A stretch of DNA of 64,000 nucleotides from Lumbricus rubellus (lineage: Eukaryota; Annelida; Clitellata; Crassiclitellata; Lumbricidae), in NCBI GenBank assembly GCA_945859605.1, contig OX243815.1, positions 35,023,785 through 35,087,784 of the forward strand, written 5' to 3'. The translations under genes were made by a program, and so were the position numbers. Shown here in pieces: positions 44,701 through 55,978 of this stretch; position 1 is the stretch's first letter; every line of letters starts with the position of its first letter. The notes beneath the pieces were generated by a model. The model saw only the letters and a program-made list of their open reading frames with translations. It had not been told where the DNA came from and made no database searches.

Positions 44701-45380
44701 CTTTTCTGTTGAGTAGGAAGCCCACTCCCTTGCGATGATTTTTCTCAGATAAGAATAGAGAACGGAATATTAGAGCAGGTTAAAAAATTCATCTATCTTG
44801 GAGCACTAATAACAGAAGACGAAAAATGTGAAGAAGACATCAAGGAAAAAATTGGACTGGCATGTGTGGCATTCGGAAAATTGGGGAAAATGTGGAAAGC
44901 AAAAAACATCTTCATGAGAACTAAGATGAACCTCTATCATACCTAGGCTTAGTAGAACCGGTATTACTATACAGATCAGATTGCTGGACTTGAAGAAAAG
45001 AGGATGAACGAAGACTGTTGGTGGCAGAGATGAGCTGGTTGAGGAGAATCATAGGCAGAAGCAGAAGATATAAGATCAGAAATGAAAAACCAAGGGAAGA
45101 ACTAGGAGTCGATGAAACAATAATAGAAAAAATCAGGAAGAGAAGAATCAGATGGTTCGGTCATGTGAGAAGAATGGCAGAACAAAGGCTACCAAATGCT
45201 GCACTGCATGGACATGTGAAAGGAGGAAGAAGCAGAGGGAGACAGCGGAAGACTTCGATGGATAACATCAAAGAAGACCTGAAGGAGAAAGGCACCAGCT
45301 TAGCTGAGATCAGTGAAACAATCAGGGGCAGAGAAGTTCGGAGAAATTTCGCAAAGGCCTCATCGTCATATCAATGACGG
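41745..45380 (+). mobile_element. RTE-type LINE, split by another RTE
   Basis: Left part 41745-41995 reads R-F-A-D-D-I-D-L-I-A-D-T and G-L-K-I-N-V-E-K. Right part from 44757 continues in the same frame as I-L-E-Q-V-K-K-F-I-Y-L-G and ends with W-F-G-H-V-R-R-M-A-E-Q and R-S-R-G-R-Q-R-K, with stops near 44945. The gap is the minus-strand RTE 41996-44745. Old and 5'-truncated. Confidence 0.85.
41996..44745 (-). mobile_element. RTE-type LINE with open RT frame, nearly complete
   Basis: Minus-strand frame 44725-43712 carries the AP-endonuclease-like domain: G-D-W-N-A-K-V-G-K, I-D-L-I-L-V-E and the catalytic S-D-H near 44210. Frame 43881-42019 (620 residues, no stop) carries the RT: N-Y-R-T-I-A-L-M-N, D-F-Q-K-A-F-D-S-V, K-Q-G-D-P-I-S and F-A-D-D near 42790, then G-H-V-C-R-M and R-I-R-G-R-P-S-R. 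A frameshift or overlap lies near 43890. The 5' end is truncated within the endonuclease. It ends in (GAT)n and is flanked by an 11-bp duplication. Confidence 0.92.
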
Positions 45381-45426
45381 AAGAGAAGAAAGAAGAACCA
45401 TCTTGCTCGGGCTTGCTACTGTCAGC

Positions 45427-46797
45427 CAGTGATATTTTCATTAACAATAAGTGAAATTAGAACTAAAAATATTGATTTCCGTTAAGTATAACTGTAACTG
45501 TAACTGAAATTATTTAAAGAACGAAAACTGAAATAGAACGGAAATTAAGCGCACTGAATGAAAATTAGAATAAAACGAAAATTAATTCTCGAACTGAAAT
45601 AAACAAAAAAAACTGAAAATTTAGTTGACAGTCTTTCTGATGCAGTTGTGTTTAGATTAGGGTGACCATTTTCTGGCCATCAAAAACCGAGACACTAAAA
45701 TTTGAAAAATTTCTAATAGTGATTCCTTAACCACATGACAATAGGCTTACAATGGAGGGCATAAACCTATTATGTAGTTTAGATCTAAAAGACGCAAACA
45801 CTTCTGACTCTTAAAACTTTTGTTTTCTTGGTCCAGCATGTGCTTTCAAGTACAATTCATTATGGTCATTTTGCATTTGGACTTTCCCTGTAAGTTTGTA
45901 ATTTTTAACTTCACGATAAGACTGATGATGTGAAAATCACGTGGCTAAATGACAAAAGTCACGTGGCTAAACGACGAAAATCATGTTGAACTGTTTACGT
46001 AGGTCTACTGTAAAGAAACAGACAAATAAATAGGCCTAGACCTTTCCATGCAAGGCTTTGTAGGCCTACCCTAAAAGACGGACGAGTGCGGAAGCTTTCA
46101 TGCGACTGATCTGAGTCAGCGGCTTCACCACGAAGAAAGCATGAGCACTGTACAAAGGCGTAAATAAAAGAAATGCAACGTGGTCGACCAATTCAGTGGA
46201 ATACCATTAAGGGAGTGAAATAATTTGTAAATATTTTAGCGGATTGATGCTATCCACTGCAGCAACCATGGTTGATTAACCTTTTCAGGAAATGATGTGG
46301 CCTACAAACTATAGGTCCAGAGTTCAAATTGCTTGGTCATTGTATTAATAATTCCACATAGACTATTTTTGGAGAGAAGATGTCAAGTCTATATGCGGCA
46401 ATATTGCCCCACTTGTATAAGACGTTGAAGCTCCGACTTCTCAAGCTTATGTACAAACAATACTTTTCTGGGTAAAGAGTGCTAGCAGGCTAGTTGCAGC
46501 TGGGGGCAAGAAACAGCTTAATTTAGCGCAAGTTGTATAAGGAAGTATAACTGAAATTATATTCATACAGGAATTGAATTGAGAACTGAAATCATAATTT
46601 TGAAAACTGAATTAGAAGTATAACTGAAATTATATTCCTACAAGAACTGAATTGAGAACTGAAATTATATTTAAAACTGAATTAGAAGTACAACTGAATT
46701 TTTTTATGAACTGTAACTGAATTAGAACTCAAATTGAGTCTGTCCGAACTGAAATACAAGTAAAACGAAAAAAAATTCCTGAAGTAAAGTATCACTG
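45427..46797. mobile_element. hAT-type element with low-complexity interior
   Basis: Ends cagtgatattttc... / ...aaagtatcactg and flanks ctgtcagc / ctatcagc (7 of 8). The interior has many gtaactgaaatta and aactgaattagaa words, as in 40333-40945. From 45659 it contains an agggtgaccattttctggcc end, so another element may be nested within. Confidence 0.65.
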
Positions 46798-46799
46798 CT

Positions 46800-47070
46800 A
46801 TCAGCTGCAGTCATATTTGAGCCCTTTGATTAATTTTACTGTTAGTTCTTATTCACTTCAGTTAACACGATTTTACTTTCACTTCTAGTTCTAGTTCTCA
46901 AATAATTTTACTTCTAGTTCTTATTCACTTCTGCCTGAAGCAATTTTACTTTCACTTCTAGTTCTAGTTCCCAAATAATTTTACTTCTAGTTCTTATTCA
47001 CTTCTGTCTGAAGCAATTTTACTTCTACTTCTACTCCAATAATTTACTTCTTCGTCCAGTTAGAGTTTAG
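46800..47070. repeat. Tandem repeat, unit about 73 bp, about 3.5 copies
   Basis: The phrase ttttactttcacttctagttc recurs at 46871 and 46944, with ttcttattcacttctg in each unit. Its words are the complement of those inside 45427-46797, so the two are probably related. Confidence 0.65.
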
Positions 47071-47984
47071 ACATATATAAAGCTTCAAGTATGTGGGGGT
47101 TTTCTGGGGATTAAAGCTCCATGCTTGGACCAGTTTGGTTGAAAACATGGTTTTCATTGCCAAGGCCGATGGCATCTGTGTCTCGTGATAGAAGAGAATT
47201 ATGATATTGTATGACTATTCACAACTTTCTAACAGGAATTTACACACCTAATAAACGTCACAGACAAAGCATATCAATGAGAAATATTTTGTAAACTCTA
47301 AGGCTTATTTTATCTCAGGTCAAAGAAAATGGTCCGTTTCCTTCATTGTCCTCAAAATATGTTGCTACAGAAATTCTTCAAGCCTAATATATTTCACCCT
47401 GTATATTTCAGGCCCTGGCCTTGGTTTCTCTCTCTAACGGCAATCTTGTGCTCTTCTCTACACCAGATACGAACACTCTTCTTTTCATAGCCAACCACAG
47501 CAAGACAGAGTCTCCCTTGCCAGTGGACTGCCTCTGTTCAGTCCCACGTGCCTGACCCTTCACTCCCTATTCACTGGTCAATCATATCTGACCTAACTCC
47601 ATGTACTGGTCACCCAGCCGTCGGCCCTGGCCTCATCAGATGACCGGTGTCATCCCCTCAGCCTTGCATTACCCCAATTTGCATATCAATAGCCCCTAAC
47701 CCCAAACCCATTTAGACTAGTTTACAGCCACAATTATAACCACTCCCCCGTATACAGGAAAAACATCTTACTGTTTTGTGAGGTAGGCCTAATTATCTGA
47801 TTCCTCACAATGCTAAAACAGGGCTCATAAAAATTAGAGGTCTCTTCATTATTGTTTTAAAAATATTTATACTTCTTATTCTTATTCACTTCTGAAGACC
47901 TTATTCTCATCATGTTCTTAAAATAATTTTTGATTCTACTTCTACTTCTTACTCATGAAAATATAACTGAGCTGAGCTAGCTTC
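47071..47984. other. Intronic stretch, nothing recognised
   Basis: No exon or clear repeat. The part around 47400-47700 is moderately GC-rich with short decayed frames. Confidence 0.45.
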
Positions 47985-48605
47985 ACACTGTTATCCATTC
48001 TCTTATAGTCTAATATTCTTGCTCTTCTATCTACTTTCGCCTCCAATCCAGCAGAATGGCTAGTTTGGACTGGGTATTGCGCTCTGCTGAGGGCCTGCAC
48101 TTCCGATAGCAATAAAATGGATTATTTTAGCGAGAATACTGCAACATAACTAAACACAAAGTCATCATTGACGAAATTTTTCTAAAGTTCTCCCACGTAT
48201 CATATTTCATTAAAACTACAAGTTTCTGAACTGGTTGAAGTCGCTGCAACTCATATTATTATTGTAATGCTCTATCTTTGGAAAGAATGGCCTTACAACA
48301 TAGATGTCATAAGGTAAACTACGCAAGTAGTGAGGTGACTTGGGATTCTACATCAGCTACGCCCCTTTACGGTAACTTCGGCTTGTTCTGGTTGCTGCTC
48401 TTTGCACTTTGGACTCCAGAGGTGACTTCGTTGTTACACAAGGTTTTATAATTGTGGGATCCTCTGTTTGGAATAGCCTCTCTCTGACCTGCATTCTCTT
48501 CCGCAGAACCTGTCTTGCTGCTTGTGTTAAACTACTCAAGACTTTCCTGGTCATGAATGCCCATAAATAGTTATGTTGAAGGGCACTATATAAATTTACA
48601 TAGAT
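47985..48605 (+). mobile_element. Decayed CR1/L2-type LINE, 3' part
   Basis: About 47985-48115 matches the L-D-W-V-L-R-S-A-E block of the copy at 17690-18925 at nucleotide level, and 48340-48605 matches the C-terminus and tail (gttatgttgaagggcactatataaattta). The middle is replaced or lost. Confidence 0.6.
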
Positions 48606-48963
48606 AGAGAGATGCAAGATCTCAATAAATGTGAGGTCATATAACTATGAGCAAAAGGCCTATGAAATTCCGAGCAGGACCTGCGTATGTTTCCTGATCT
48701 CAGCATGAGAAAAACTGGGGACTGCCTATATGGGTCAAATTACTGTCTTGCAGGCACTGGCATTAACTGGAACTATTGCTGGGGTATGGTGTGGGCGATG
48801 ACCAGGTAATGCGACCTTGTAATGACAGATAATGGACAATGTAATCCTTAAAAGACAGTGATGACCTAAAATCCAAACTTTGCAACTATTTAGATAACAT
48901 ATTATATTCAATATAAAACAATTTTTAAACCAACACGAATAAGATAACAAGATTAAATTATAC
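48606..48963. other. Intronic stretch, nothing recognised
   Basis: About 360 bp between a LINE tail and the repeat 15-16 exon (donor side). No feature seen. Confidence 0.5.
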
Positions 48964-49161
48964 CTTGGTCTTCATATTTTGCTTTGCCCCATTATCTAGC
49001 AAGACTTTTGTAACCTCCTCTTGTCCCTCTTTAACTGCAACATGCAGTGGTGTGTATGTGTCTGTGGTCTGGGAATCAATGAATGCTCCATGCTGCAGCA
49101 GCAACCTAACTCCTTCCACATTTCCTAGATGTGATACAACATGAAGAACTGACTGCCCTTC
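48964..49161 (-). CDS. Ankyrin exon, repeats ~15-16
   Basis: 198 bp between ...tgttttag and gtataatt on the minus strand. Repeat 15 reads E-G-Q-S-V-L-H-V-V-S-H-L-G-N-V, where T-P is replaced by S-V. Repeat 16 reads D-T-Y-T-P-L-H-V-A-V-K-E-G-Q-E-E-V and ends Q-N-M-K-T-K. Alignment to repeats 15-16 rests on H-x-x-S-x-L-G-N and A-x-(R/K)-E-G-Q/H. Confidence 0.88.
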
Positions 49162-49397
49162 CTAAAACATAGAATCATTGAAGCAAGCATGAAATTTGCA
49201 CATAGCTGGCAGACAGCACAGCAAAGACAGCAAATGAAGACTTCATATGCATGCAATTATAGTATCGTTCAAAAGATTTGCGATTGTAAGGTATTGTAAT
49301 TTAATGTGACTAAACATTTTACAGCACCTTCTAAGTTTCCAACAAAGCCATTCCTTATTATCCAAATTGACTAACATTTAGGACAACTAGTTCACCT

Positions 49398-51250
49398 AGT
49401 GACCCGGCGTCTATTTGGCGCACGATTAACGATGGACTGGGTAAAGGAAAAGAAGGCGTCCAGAGTCCGGCTCCAGGACTCTCTGCCGAGGCTTTCGCCG
49501 ACTACTTTGATCAGAAGGTCTCTGATGTCAGGTCGGCTACTGACGGCGCGCCGCCGCCGGTCTTTCGTGACATCGCAACGGACGACCGGTTCCTCGCTTT
49601 CTCGCCCGTAACGTCCGACATCGTGTGCCGGATGGTCAACGACGCCGTTGACAAATACTCCATGAAGGACCCGATGCCGACGTGGCTGCTCAAGTCCTGC
49701 ATCGATCTACTCGCTCCATATATCGTGTCGGTCTTCAACTCATCGCTGTCCTCCGGTGCCTTTCCGACGTACTACAAGGACGCCTACGTCACTCCTCGAC
49801 TGAAGAAACCGACGCTTCCGCCCTGCGAGCTCTCCAGTTACCGACCGATCTCCAACCTGTCATTCCTGTCAAAGCTCCTTGAGCGGGTCGTTAGCATCCA
49901 GCTAACCGAGTTCCTGTCGTCGGCTGGCCTTCTTCCAGTTCATCAGTCGGCCTACCGGAAACATCATTCGACCGAGACCGCTCTTCTTAAGGTTGTAACA
50001 GACCTTACGGAAGCGATCGATGCGGGCAACCACGCTTTGCTCGGTCTGCTCGATCTCTCGGCCGCCTTCGATACGGTCGACCATGATGTTCTGGTCGAGC
50101 GCTTGTCCAGGACGTACGGGATCCGCTCAACCGCGCTTGACTGGCTTCGCTCCTATCTCTTCAATCGCCGACAGACGGTGCTCTTCGACGGGGTCTTCTC
50201 AACCACCCGCTCTCTCTTCTGTGGCGTCCCTCAGGGCTCTGTTCTCGGCCCGCTGCTGTTTCTGCTCTACACCGCCGACGTGGGTGAGCTTGCTACAAGT
50301 CTCGGCCTAGCATCTCATTTCTATGCCGACGACTTCCAGCTCTACACGTGGGGACATCCATCAACTGTCAAGCAGCAGAGGGGAAGAATGGAGCTTGGCA
50401 TTGAGCGGATTGCCGACTGGATGCGGTCGAATCGACTGCGGCTTAACCCCGAGAAGACCGACTTCCTGTGGTGCGCGACCAGAAGACGGTGTCTCCATCT
50501 CGACACCGGCGCGCTGAGTGTCTGTGGGGCCCTGATACGGCCTTCGACTTCCGTGCGCGATCTCGGCGTCCTGCTGGAGTCAGATCTGTCCATGAGGCGC
50601 CATATCGCCTGGGCAGTAGGTTGTTGCTTCCGGCAGCTCCGTCTCATCAGGAGCTGCATCAAGTCCTTGCCCTTTGAGGCCGCGAGGGCGGCCGTCGCCG
50701 CTTTCGTCACTTCCAAGGTGGATCGCTGCAACAGCTTGCTTGTCGGCGCGCCTGCGTGCCTCTTGGACGGACTCCAGTCAGTGCTTAATGCCGCGGCGAG
50801 GCTAGTCTGCAACAGGAGAAAGTACGACCACGTCACGCCGCTCCTCCGTGATGTCCTCCACTGGCTGCCTGTTCCATCTCGCATCGAATTCAAGCTCTGT
50901 TTGCTCGTGTTCAAATCGCTTCACGGAGCTGCGCCCGAGTACCTGCGCGATTTCTGCATAGAGACTCATTCCTCCGCGGCTGGGCTTCGGCTCAGATCAT
51001 CCGAGAGGTCTGATTTGCGTGTGCGGAGAATGAGAACGTGCTTCGGCGATCGTGCCTTCTCGGTCGCTGGTCCTCGTTGCTGGAACAGTCTTCCTCTCGC
51101 TATCCGATCAGCAGGCTCAGTGGACTCTTTTAAAGCCAGGCTAAAATCACACTTGTTCGCTAGGGCTTATCCGGTGTAGCTGTTTTTTGTAAGGCGCCCT
51201 TGTAACGGCATGGCTGTGTTACTGCGCCATATAAATCGTCGTAAATATTA
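49398..51250 (+). mobile_element. GC-rich Jockey-superfamily LINE, long open RT frame
   Basis: One frame is open from 49398 to the stop at 51177-51179, about 594 codons. The first part (S-D-P-A-S-I-W-R-T-I-N-D) is the linker before the RT, so the endonuclease is truncated. RT motifs follow: S-S-Y-R-P-I-S-N-L-S-F-L, D-L-S-A-A-F-D-T-V-D-H, G-V-P-Q-G-S-V-L-G-P and Y-A-D-D near 50321. The C-terminus has R-A-F-S-V-A-G-P-R-C-W-N. The tail is aaggcgcccttg...gcgccatataaatcg plus (ATT)n at 51247. GC content and codon use contrast with the AT-rich surroundings. Confidence 0.9.
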
Positions 51251-51320
51251 TTATTATTATTACCTGGACCCGTATGCATATGACCACACACACATAAGCT
51301 AATACAGGTGTAAAGCCTAC

Positions 51321-52229
51321 CAGGGCCGTCTTATCCAGTAGGCACAGTAGGCATTGTGCCTAGGGCCTACGAACTTACCAGGGGCCTACGAAATCCTGAA
51401 AAATAATATTATATTAAAAAATAGATGCAGCATTTATCTCCCATTGAGCTGGGTCACTGGATTTAAATTTATTGTTATTGTCAATTTTCACATCTTCTAG
51501 TTCTTCTACAGTAACTGTAGGCCTACTCAATGGTTTCGGACCACTCGGACGAGTACTATCATCAGACTGCTGCATAGGCAGCGTAGCCCTACCGATGCTA
51601 CCGTGGTATATCTGTTCATTTATATCACCTATAGGCCTATTTCACTTTGTTCTGGATGGCCAGTGTCGGTCGGGATTATTTCCGGTACTGAGAGTTGGGT
51701 TGTGACAGAAGAAGCGAGTGTGTCACTGAGTGACACTGACATGTCTTTGTTGCAATTTGTAGCCTACTTATAAATTTATTTGGTTAACGCACCCTTGATC
51801 TTTTTTTTATTGCTTCATCTTTCTGTTCCTTTTTCTTTCGTTTCTCAAATCCTGACTCGTGTTTCCTCTTATAACCATGAGACATGATTTAAAAAAATTG
51901 TATTAATAATTTAACAAATAAAAATTTAAAAACCTATGGCGATTTTTTATTAGAATTTAGACCGAAACGCTGCTAACCGAAAGTCGAAAATCGGAAATAT
52001 TACATTTAGCGGATATCAAAAATAAATATTACAAAAAGTAGATTGAGATTTAAAATATAAACTGAATGTGTTCACAAAACATGGCTCAGCATAATTTTAA
52101 GAAATAATGTAGCCTAAATGTGTTGCAAGTTGAACTAATACAGAGTTGAGTTGGATAGGCCCTAGGGGCCTACGAATAGATTAATATGCAAAAGTGCCTA
52201 GGGCCTACGATGACCATAAGACGGCCCTG
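51321..52229. mobile_element. hAT-type element, 909 bp
   Basis: Ends cagggccgtcttat... / ...ataagacggccctg with subterminal cctagggcctacga words. The 8-bp flanks aagcctac / aagtttag match at only 5 positions, so the target duplication has decayed or the copy is recombined. No transposase. Confidence 0.75.
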
Positions 52230-52335
52230 AAGTTTAGGCAAGCGATCGCAAGAGAAGATCTGACAAATGCTCATCTGCGTATGCCTATGATGTGGGAGCT
52301 TCAAGTTCTACAGATCCAAAGCTGGTGTTCCAAAG

Positions 52336-53055
52336 CAGGCCCGCATTAAGATTAGTGCGGGCCCGGGTGCTGTGATAATCTTCCGGGCCCCCTTCTTCAG
52401 GCACCGGGTCGCCATGGCGGCACATAATTATGCCAATTTTAACAACGAGTATGAAACAATAGGCCAATTTATAAGGATGCTTTTCTTGTAGCGTATATGT
52501 CCCAAAGAAAAAGTTTGAGAGACAAGCATATACTACAGTGACAACAGGAACGAAGGACAAGCAACATATAAAAATTAATCTTTCAAATCCATAATTATTT
52601 AAAATTGTAGAATAATTTAGCGAAGCTGGCTTTTATTCAGTCATTCCATGTTTAAGTTTGACATTTGTCATGGTCATCACCAGCTAGGTCTTAGAAAATT
52701 AGGATGCACGTACGTTATGCCTACAGCGAAAATTAAAATATTAGGCCAGTCAAAATGATTGACTTTTATGACATCACTGTTGAAAGGTCTTACTTCCCAA
52801 AGCTAGAATATTACAACAGGAATATACGATCCTACGTTTTTAACCATTTCACACAAAGTTAAAATTCGACCTAACAAATCTGATGTATGGAAGGTCTTTT
52901 GTCAAAATTTCGTCAACGATGACTTGGCAAAGTTGGCATTTATATTTGGTGCAGCACTCTCACTAAGAAATGTTATCACTTCCGAAAATGCAGGCCCCTC
53001 AGGGTGCGGGCCCGGGTGCTGCAGTACCCTTAGCACCTACCTTAATGCGGGCCTG
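52336..53055. mobile_element. hAT-type MITE, 720 bp
   Basis: Ends caggcccgcattaag / cttaatgcgggcctg and a perfect 8-bp target duplication ttccaaag (52328-52335, 53056-53063). Subterminal gcgggcccgggtgctg occurs on both sides. Confidence 0.9.
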
Positions 53056-53063
53056 TTCCAAAG

Positions 53064-54430
53064 AATCCAGAGAGCAATCAGCTAGATATTGCAAGGCAAA
53101 CTACATATATTCAATTGACTACGGAGAATTAGATGGATCAGGTCAAGGCATTGGAGGCTAATTTTTTGCTAAAGTTCATAAGCTGACTTAATGACCAAAT
53201 TGGTTAAAAGAACTATGCAAATTTAAGAGTGCATTTATGCCAAGAATTAGTTTTATAAATCCAACTTCCATTTAGGCAAACATTTATTTTCCAGCAATCC
53301 CGCTTTCACTTTTAATTAACAATATAAAATAGTTTAGTTGAGGTGTGCAACGAAGACTTTACTATGGGTTCCTAAGAAAAACGGGGGATTTAACCCCTCA
53401 ACCCTCTGCATGAGCGTCAATAAACGTCCATTGTCAAAGCGGCAATGCCAAAGTCCTGCTTCATTAAAATTTGATGAAATGCATGATGATGTTGCATTCA
53501 AAGAACCTCATCACATCACAGTGAAGTGCACCGATATCTATCCTGCTGTGGATCAACAACCTCTTATATCTAAGCAAGGCAATCTGGTAACTATCGTTTA
53601 TTTGCTGCAATTAGTTTTTTCTCATCTCTGGTATTCAATTTGAACCTATATTAACTACATATGCATGAGTTATCTGTTATAATTTCTGAAAATGATTTTA
53701 AAAATAAATTTGATTATCGGTTTGTAAACAGTTTGTAAAATTTATAGTCTTTTTCGTAACCGATAAACGCATTTTCGATTATCGGTTAATACTCTTCTAT
53801 GTGGAATAACCTCCATTCCTATATCTGCAGAAAAATCTTAGTCAGGGTGTCATTCTCATCTGTGCACTGCTTGAAGACTCTTCTCAGAGTTGTCATGCTG
53901 ACAGCACCTCTCAATAGCTAGTACTGCAAGAGGTGTTTTATAAATTCTCGTATACAATACAATATATAACAAAATCCCTAAGTTAAAGTTTCCAAATACT
54001 GTTCAGTAAGCCGGCTTCTTATATTCATCAAGCTGCTAGTTCTGTCAATAGGCATAAATTACGAATGCCTTGGTATTAAATTAGACTCTCAGGGCAAGTC
54101 AAAGCAACAACGAAACACAGATAAGTGAAACCATAAATGACACATGGAACTCACCTGCCATTATCAGAAAGTTGGCAAAATGACTCATTACAAATCCGCA
54201 CAATGACATTGTTAAAAATAAAAAAAATAAAAACTTTTACCAGTAATGTTTATAATGAAGTTTATTAACACATTCAGTTACACAAGGATAACACGCTGGT
54301 GTAAGAAAGTAGGAGGTAACGAGTTTGGGTGGACCTGCTTTGTAGGCTGCTGTTAGCACCATTTATTGCAGGCTGTCTGTTCAGTTAGTTAGTTAAGATT
54401 TATGTATTCTGTAATCTGAGTTCCTGTAAG
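53064..54430. other. Intronic stretch with one unassigned ORF
   Basis: Mostly featureless AT-rich sequence. A 101-codon plus-strand ORF (53338-53643) has balanced composition but no recognised domain. It lies in intron of a minus-strand gene, so I do not call it a gene. Confidence 0.4.
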
Positions 54431-54433
54431 GTA

Positions 54434-55871
54434 ACGGCCCACTATTCCGAGGGTCCACTATTCCGAAGGTCCACTATTCCGAAGGTCCACTATTCCGAAA
54501 GTCCACTATTCCGAAGATTGTTATATATCCATACCCTCCCTCGCTCCCTCCCTGCCTCCCTCCCTCCATGACTCCCTCCCTTCATCCGTCCCTCCCTCTC
54601 TCCCTCCCTCCCTCCCTCCCTCCCACCCTCCCTCCCTCCCTCCCTCCCTCTCTCGCACTCTCCCTCTCTCCCTAGCTCCCTCCGTCCGTCCGTCTGTCTT
54701 TCCGTCCCTCTGTCTCCCTCTCTCCTTCCTTCCCTCCCTTCCTTCCCTTTCTCTCCTCCCTCCCTCCTTCCTTCACCCTCGTTGTGAGGGAGGAAAGAAT
54801 GGGGAAGGAGCGGGACGAAAAGGGAGGGGAGGGATGGAGGAGGGAGGGAGGGAGGTGGGACTGGGAGGGGGAGAATGGTAGGGTGGAGTGGGAGGTGGAG
54901 GGGAAGGGAGGGGATATGGACGGGAGGAGGTAGAGGGGGATGGGAGGAGGTAAGGGGAAGAGGGGGCAGGGAGGGGAGGGGAGGAGATGGGAAGGGGAGG
55001 GGTGGGAAAGGAAGGGAGGAGAATTGAAGAGGATAGGGGAGGGGATGGAAGGGGAAAGGGGAAAAGAGAGGACAGGGGAGGGGAGGGGAGAGGAGGGTAA
55101 GCGGGATGGTGCGGGGAAGGGAGGTGGAATGGAGGTAGGGAGGGATTGTTGGACGCTCTTTTCAGCCACAGCAACGCGCGGCCGGGCACAGCTTGTAGGG
55201 ACGGGAGGGAAGGGGACGAGAGGGAAGGGGAGGAGACGGAGGGGAGGGGACGGAGGGAGGGAGAGGGGGAGTGAGGAAAGCAGGATAAGGGAGGTAGAAA
55301 GGGAAAGTTGAACGGTCTTTTCAGCCACAGCAACGCGTGGCCGGGCACAGCTTGTAATATAATTTATAAGATTGATGAATAATAATTCCTGCTCAAAGCA
55401 CGACTAGTGCAATTCTCGTTTCCTCAACCTCGAATTCAAAAACCTCAAACGTCTGTAACTAACCCACAGCTTACTAGCCCGTGCTGTCATCAGGACGGGA
55501 ACCCAAGCACAATAATAATTATCACTCCCATTCTCAAATTACTCCGTTGACTAGCCTAAATATCCCCGAGTTTAATCAGTTCGGAGATTACTGTAACGGC
55601 CCACTATTCCGAGGGTCCACTATTCCGAATATCCGCTGTATTTTGTTCTGTATCCTTGGTGGTTATAGGTTTGTGGTGAGTTAGGGTTAGGTTTAGGGTT
55701 CGGAATAGTGGACCCTCAGAATAATGGGACCTAAACCTGACTGATTTATCATAATAGGCGTATAACAGTACAATCTTTGGAATAGCGGACCTTCGGAATA
55801 GCGGACCTTCGGAATAGTGGACCTTAGGAATAGTGGACCCTCGGAATACTGGACCCTCGGAATAGCGGACC
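54434..55871. repeat. ccactattccgaa word arrays around a purine/pyrimidine tract
   Basis: At 54434-54516 ggtccactattccgaa repeats about five times; 55591-55629 starts a second copy in the same orientation. 55700-55871 holds about eight reverse copies (cggaatag(t/c)ggaccctt). Between lie a CCCT pyrimidine tract (54533-54780) and a GGGA purine tract (54788-55310). Long P/S- and G/E-rich ORFs here are artefacts. Probably one or two foldback-type elements, ending 108 bp from the repeat 13-14 exon. Confidence 0.7.
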
Positions 55872-55978
55872 CAAACCTTCCTGTAAAGGGTTTCAATCGC
55901 ATAATTGTCCACTCTAATCGGTTGCAGCCTGTCAACCAGATTGTTGAATAAAGGAAAATTATTATTAGTTACACAAAC

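Noticed and set aside
53338..53643. 101-codon ORF with a possible donor (ctg|gtaact) near its end
   Set aside because: No domain recognised, no acceptor with a good tract, and it opposes the host gene; kept only as an unassigned ORF.
54672..55348. P/S-rich ORFs of 190-218 residues and a G/E-rich ORF opposite
   Set aside because: Created by CCCT/GGGA low-complexity tracts; composition follows the DNA repeat.
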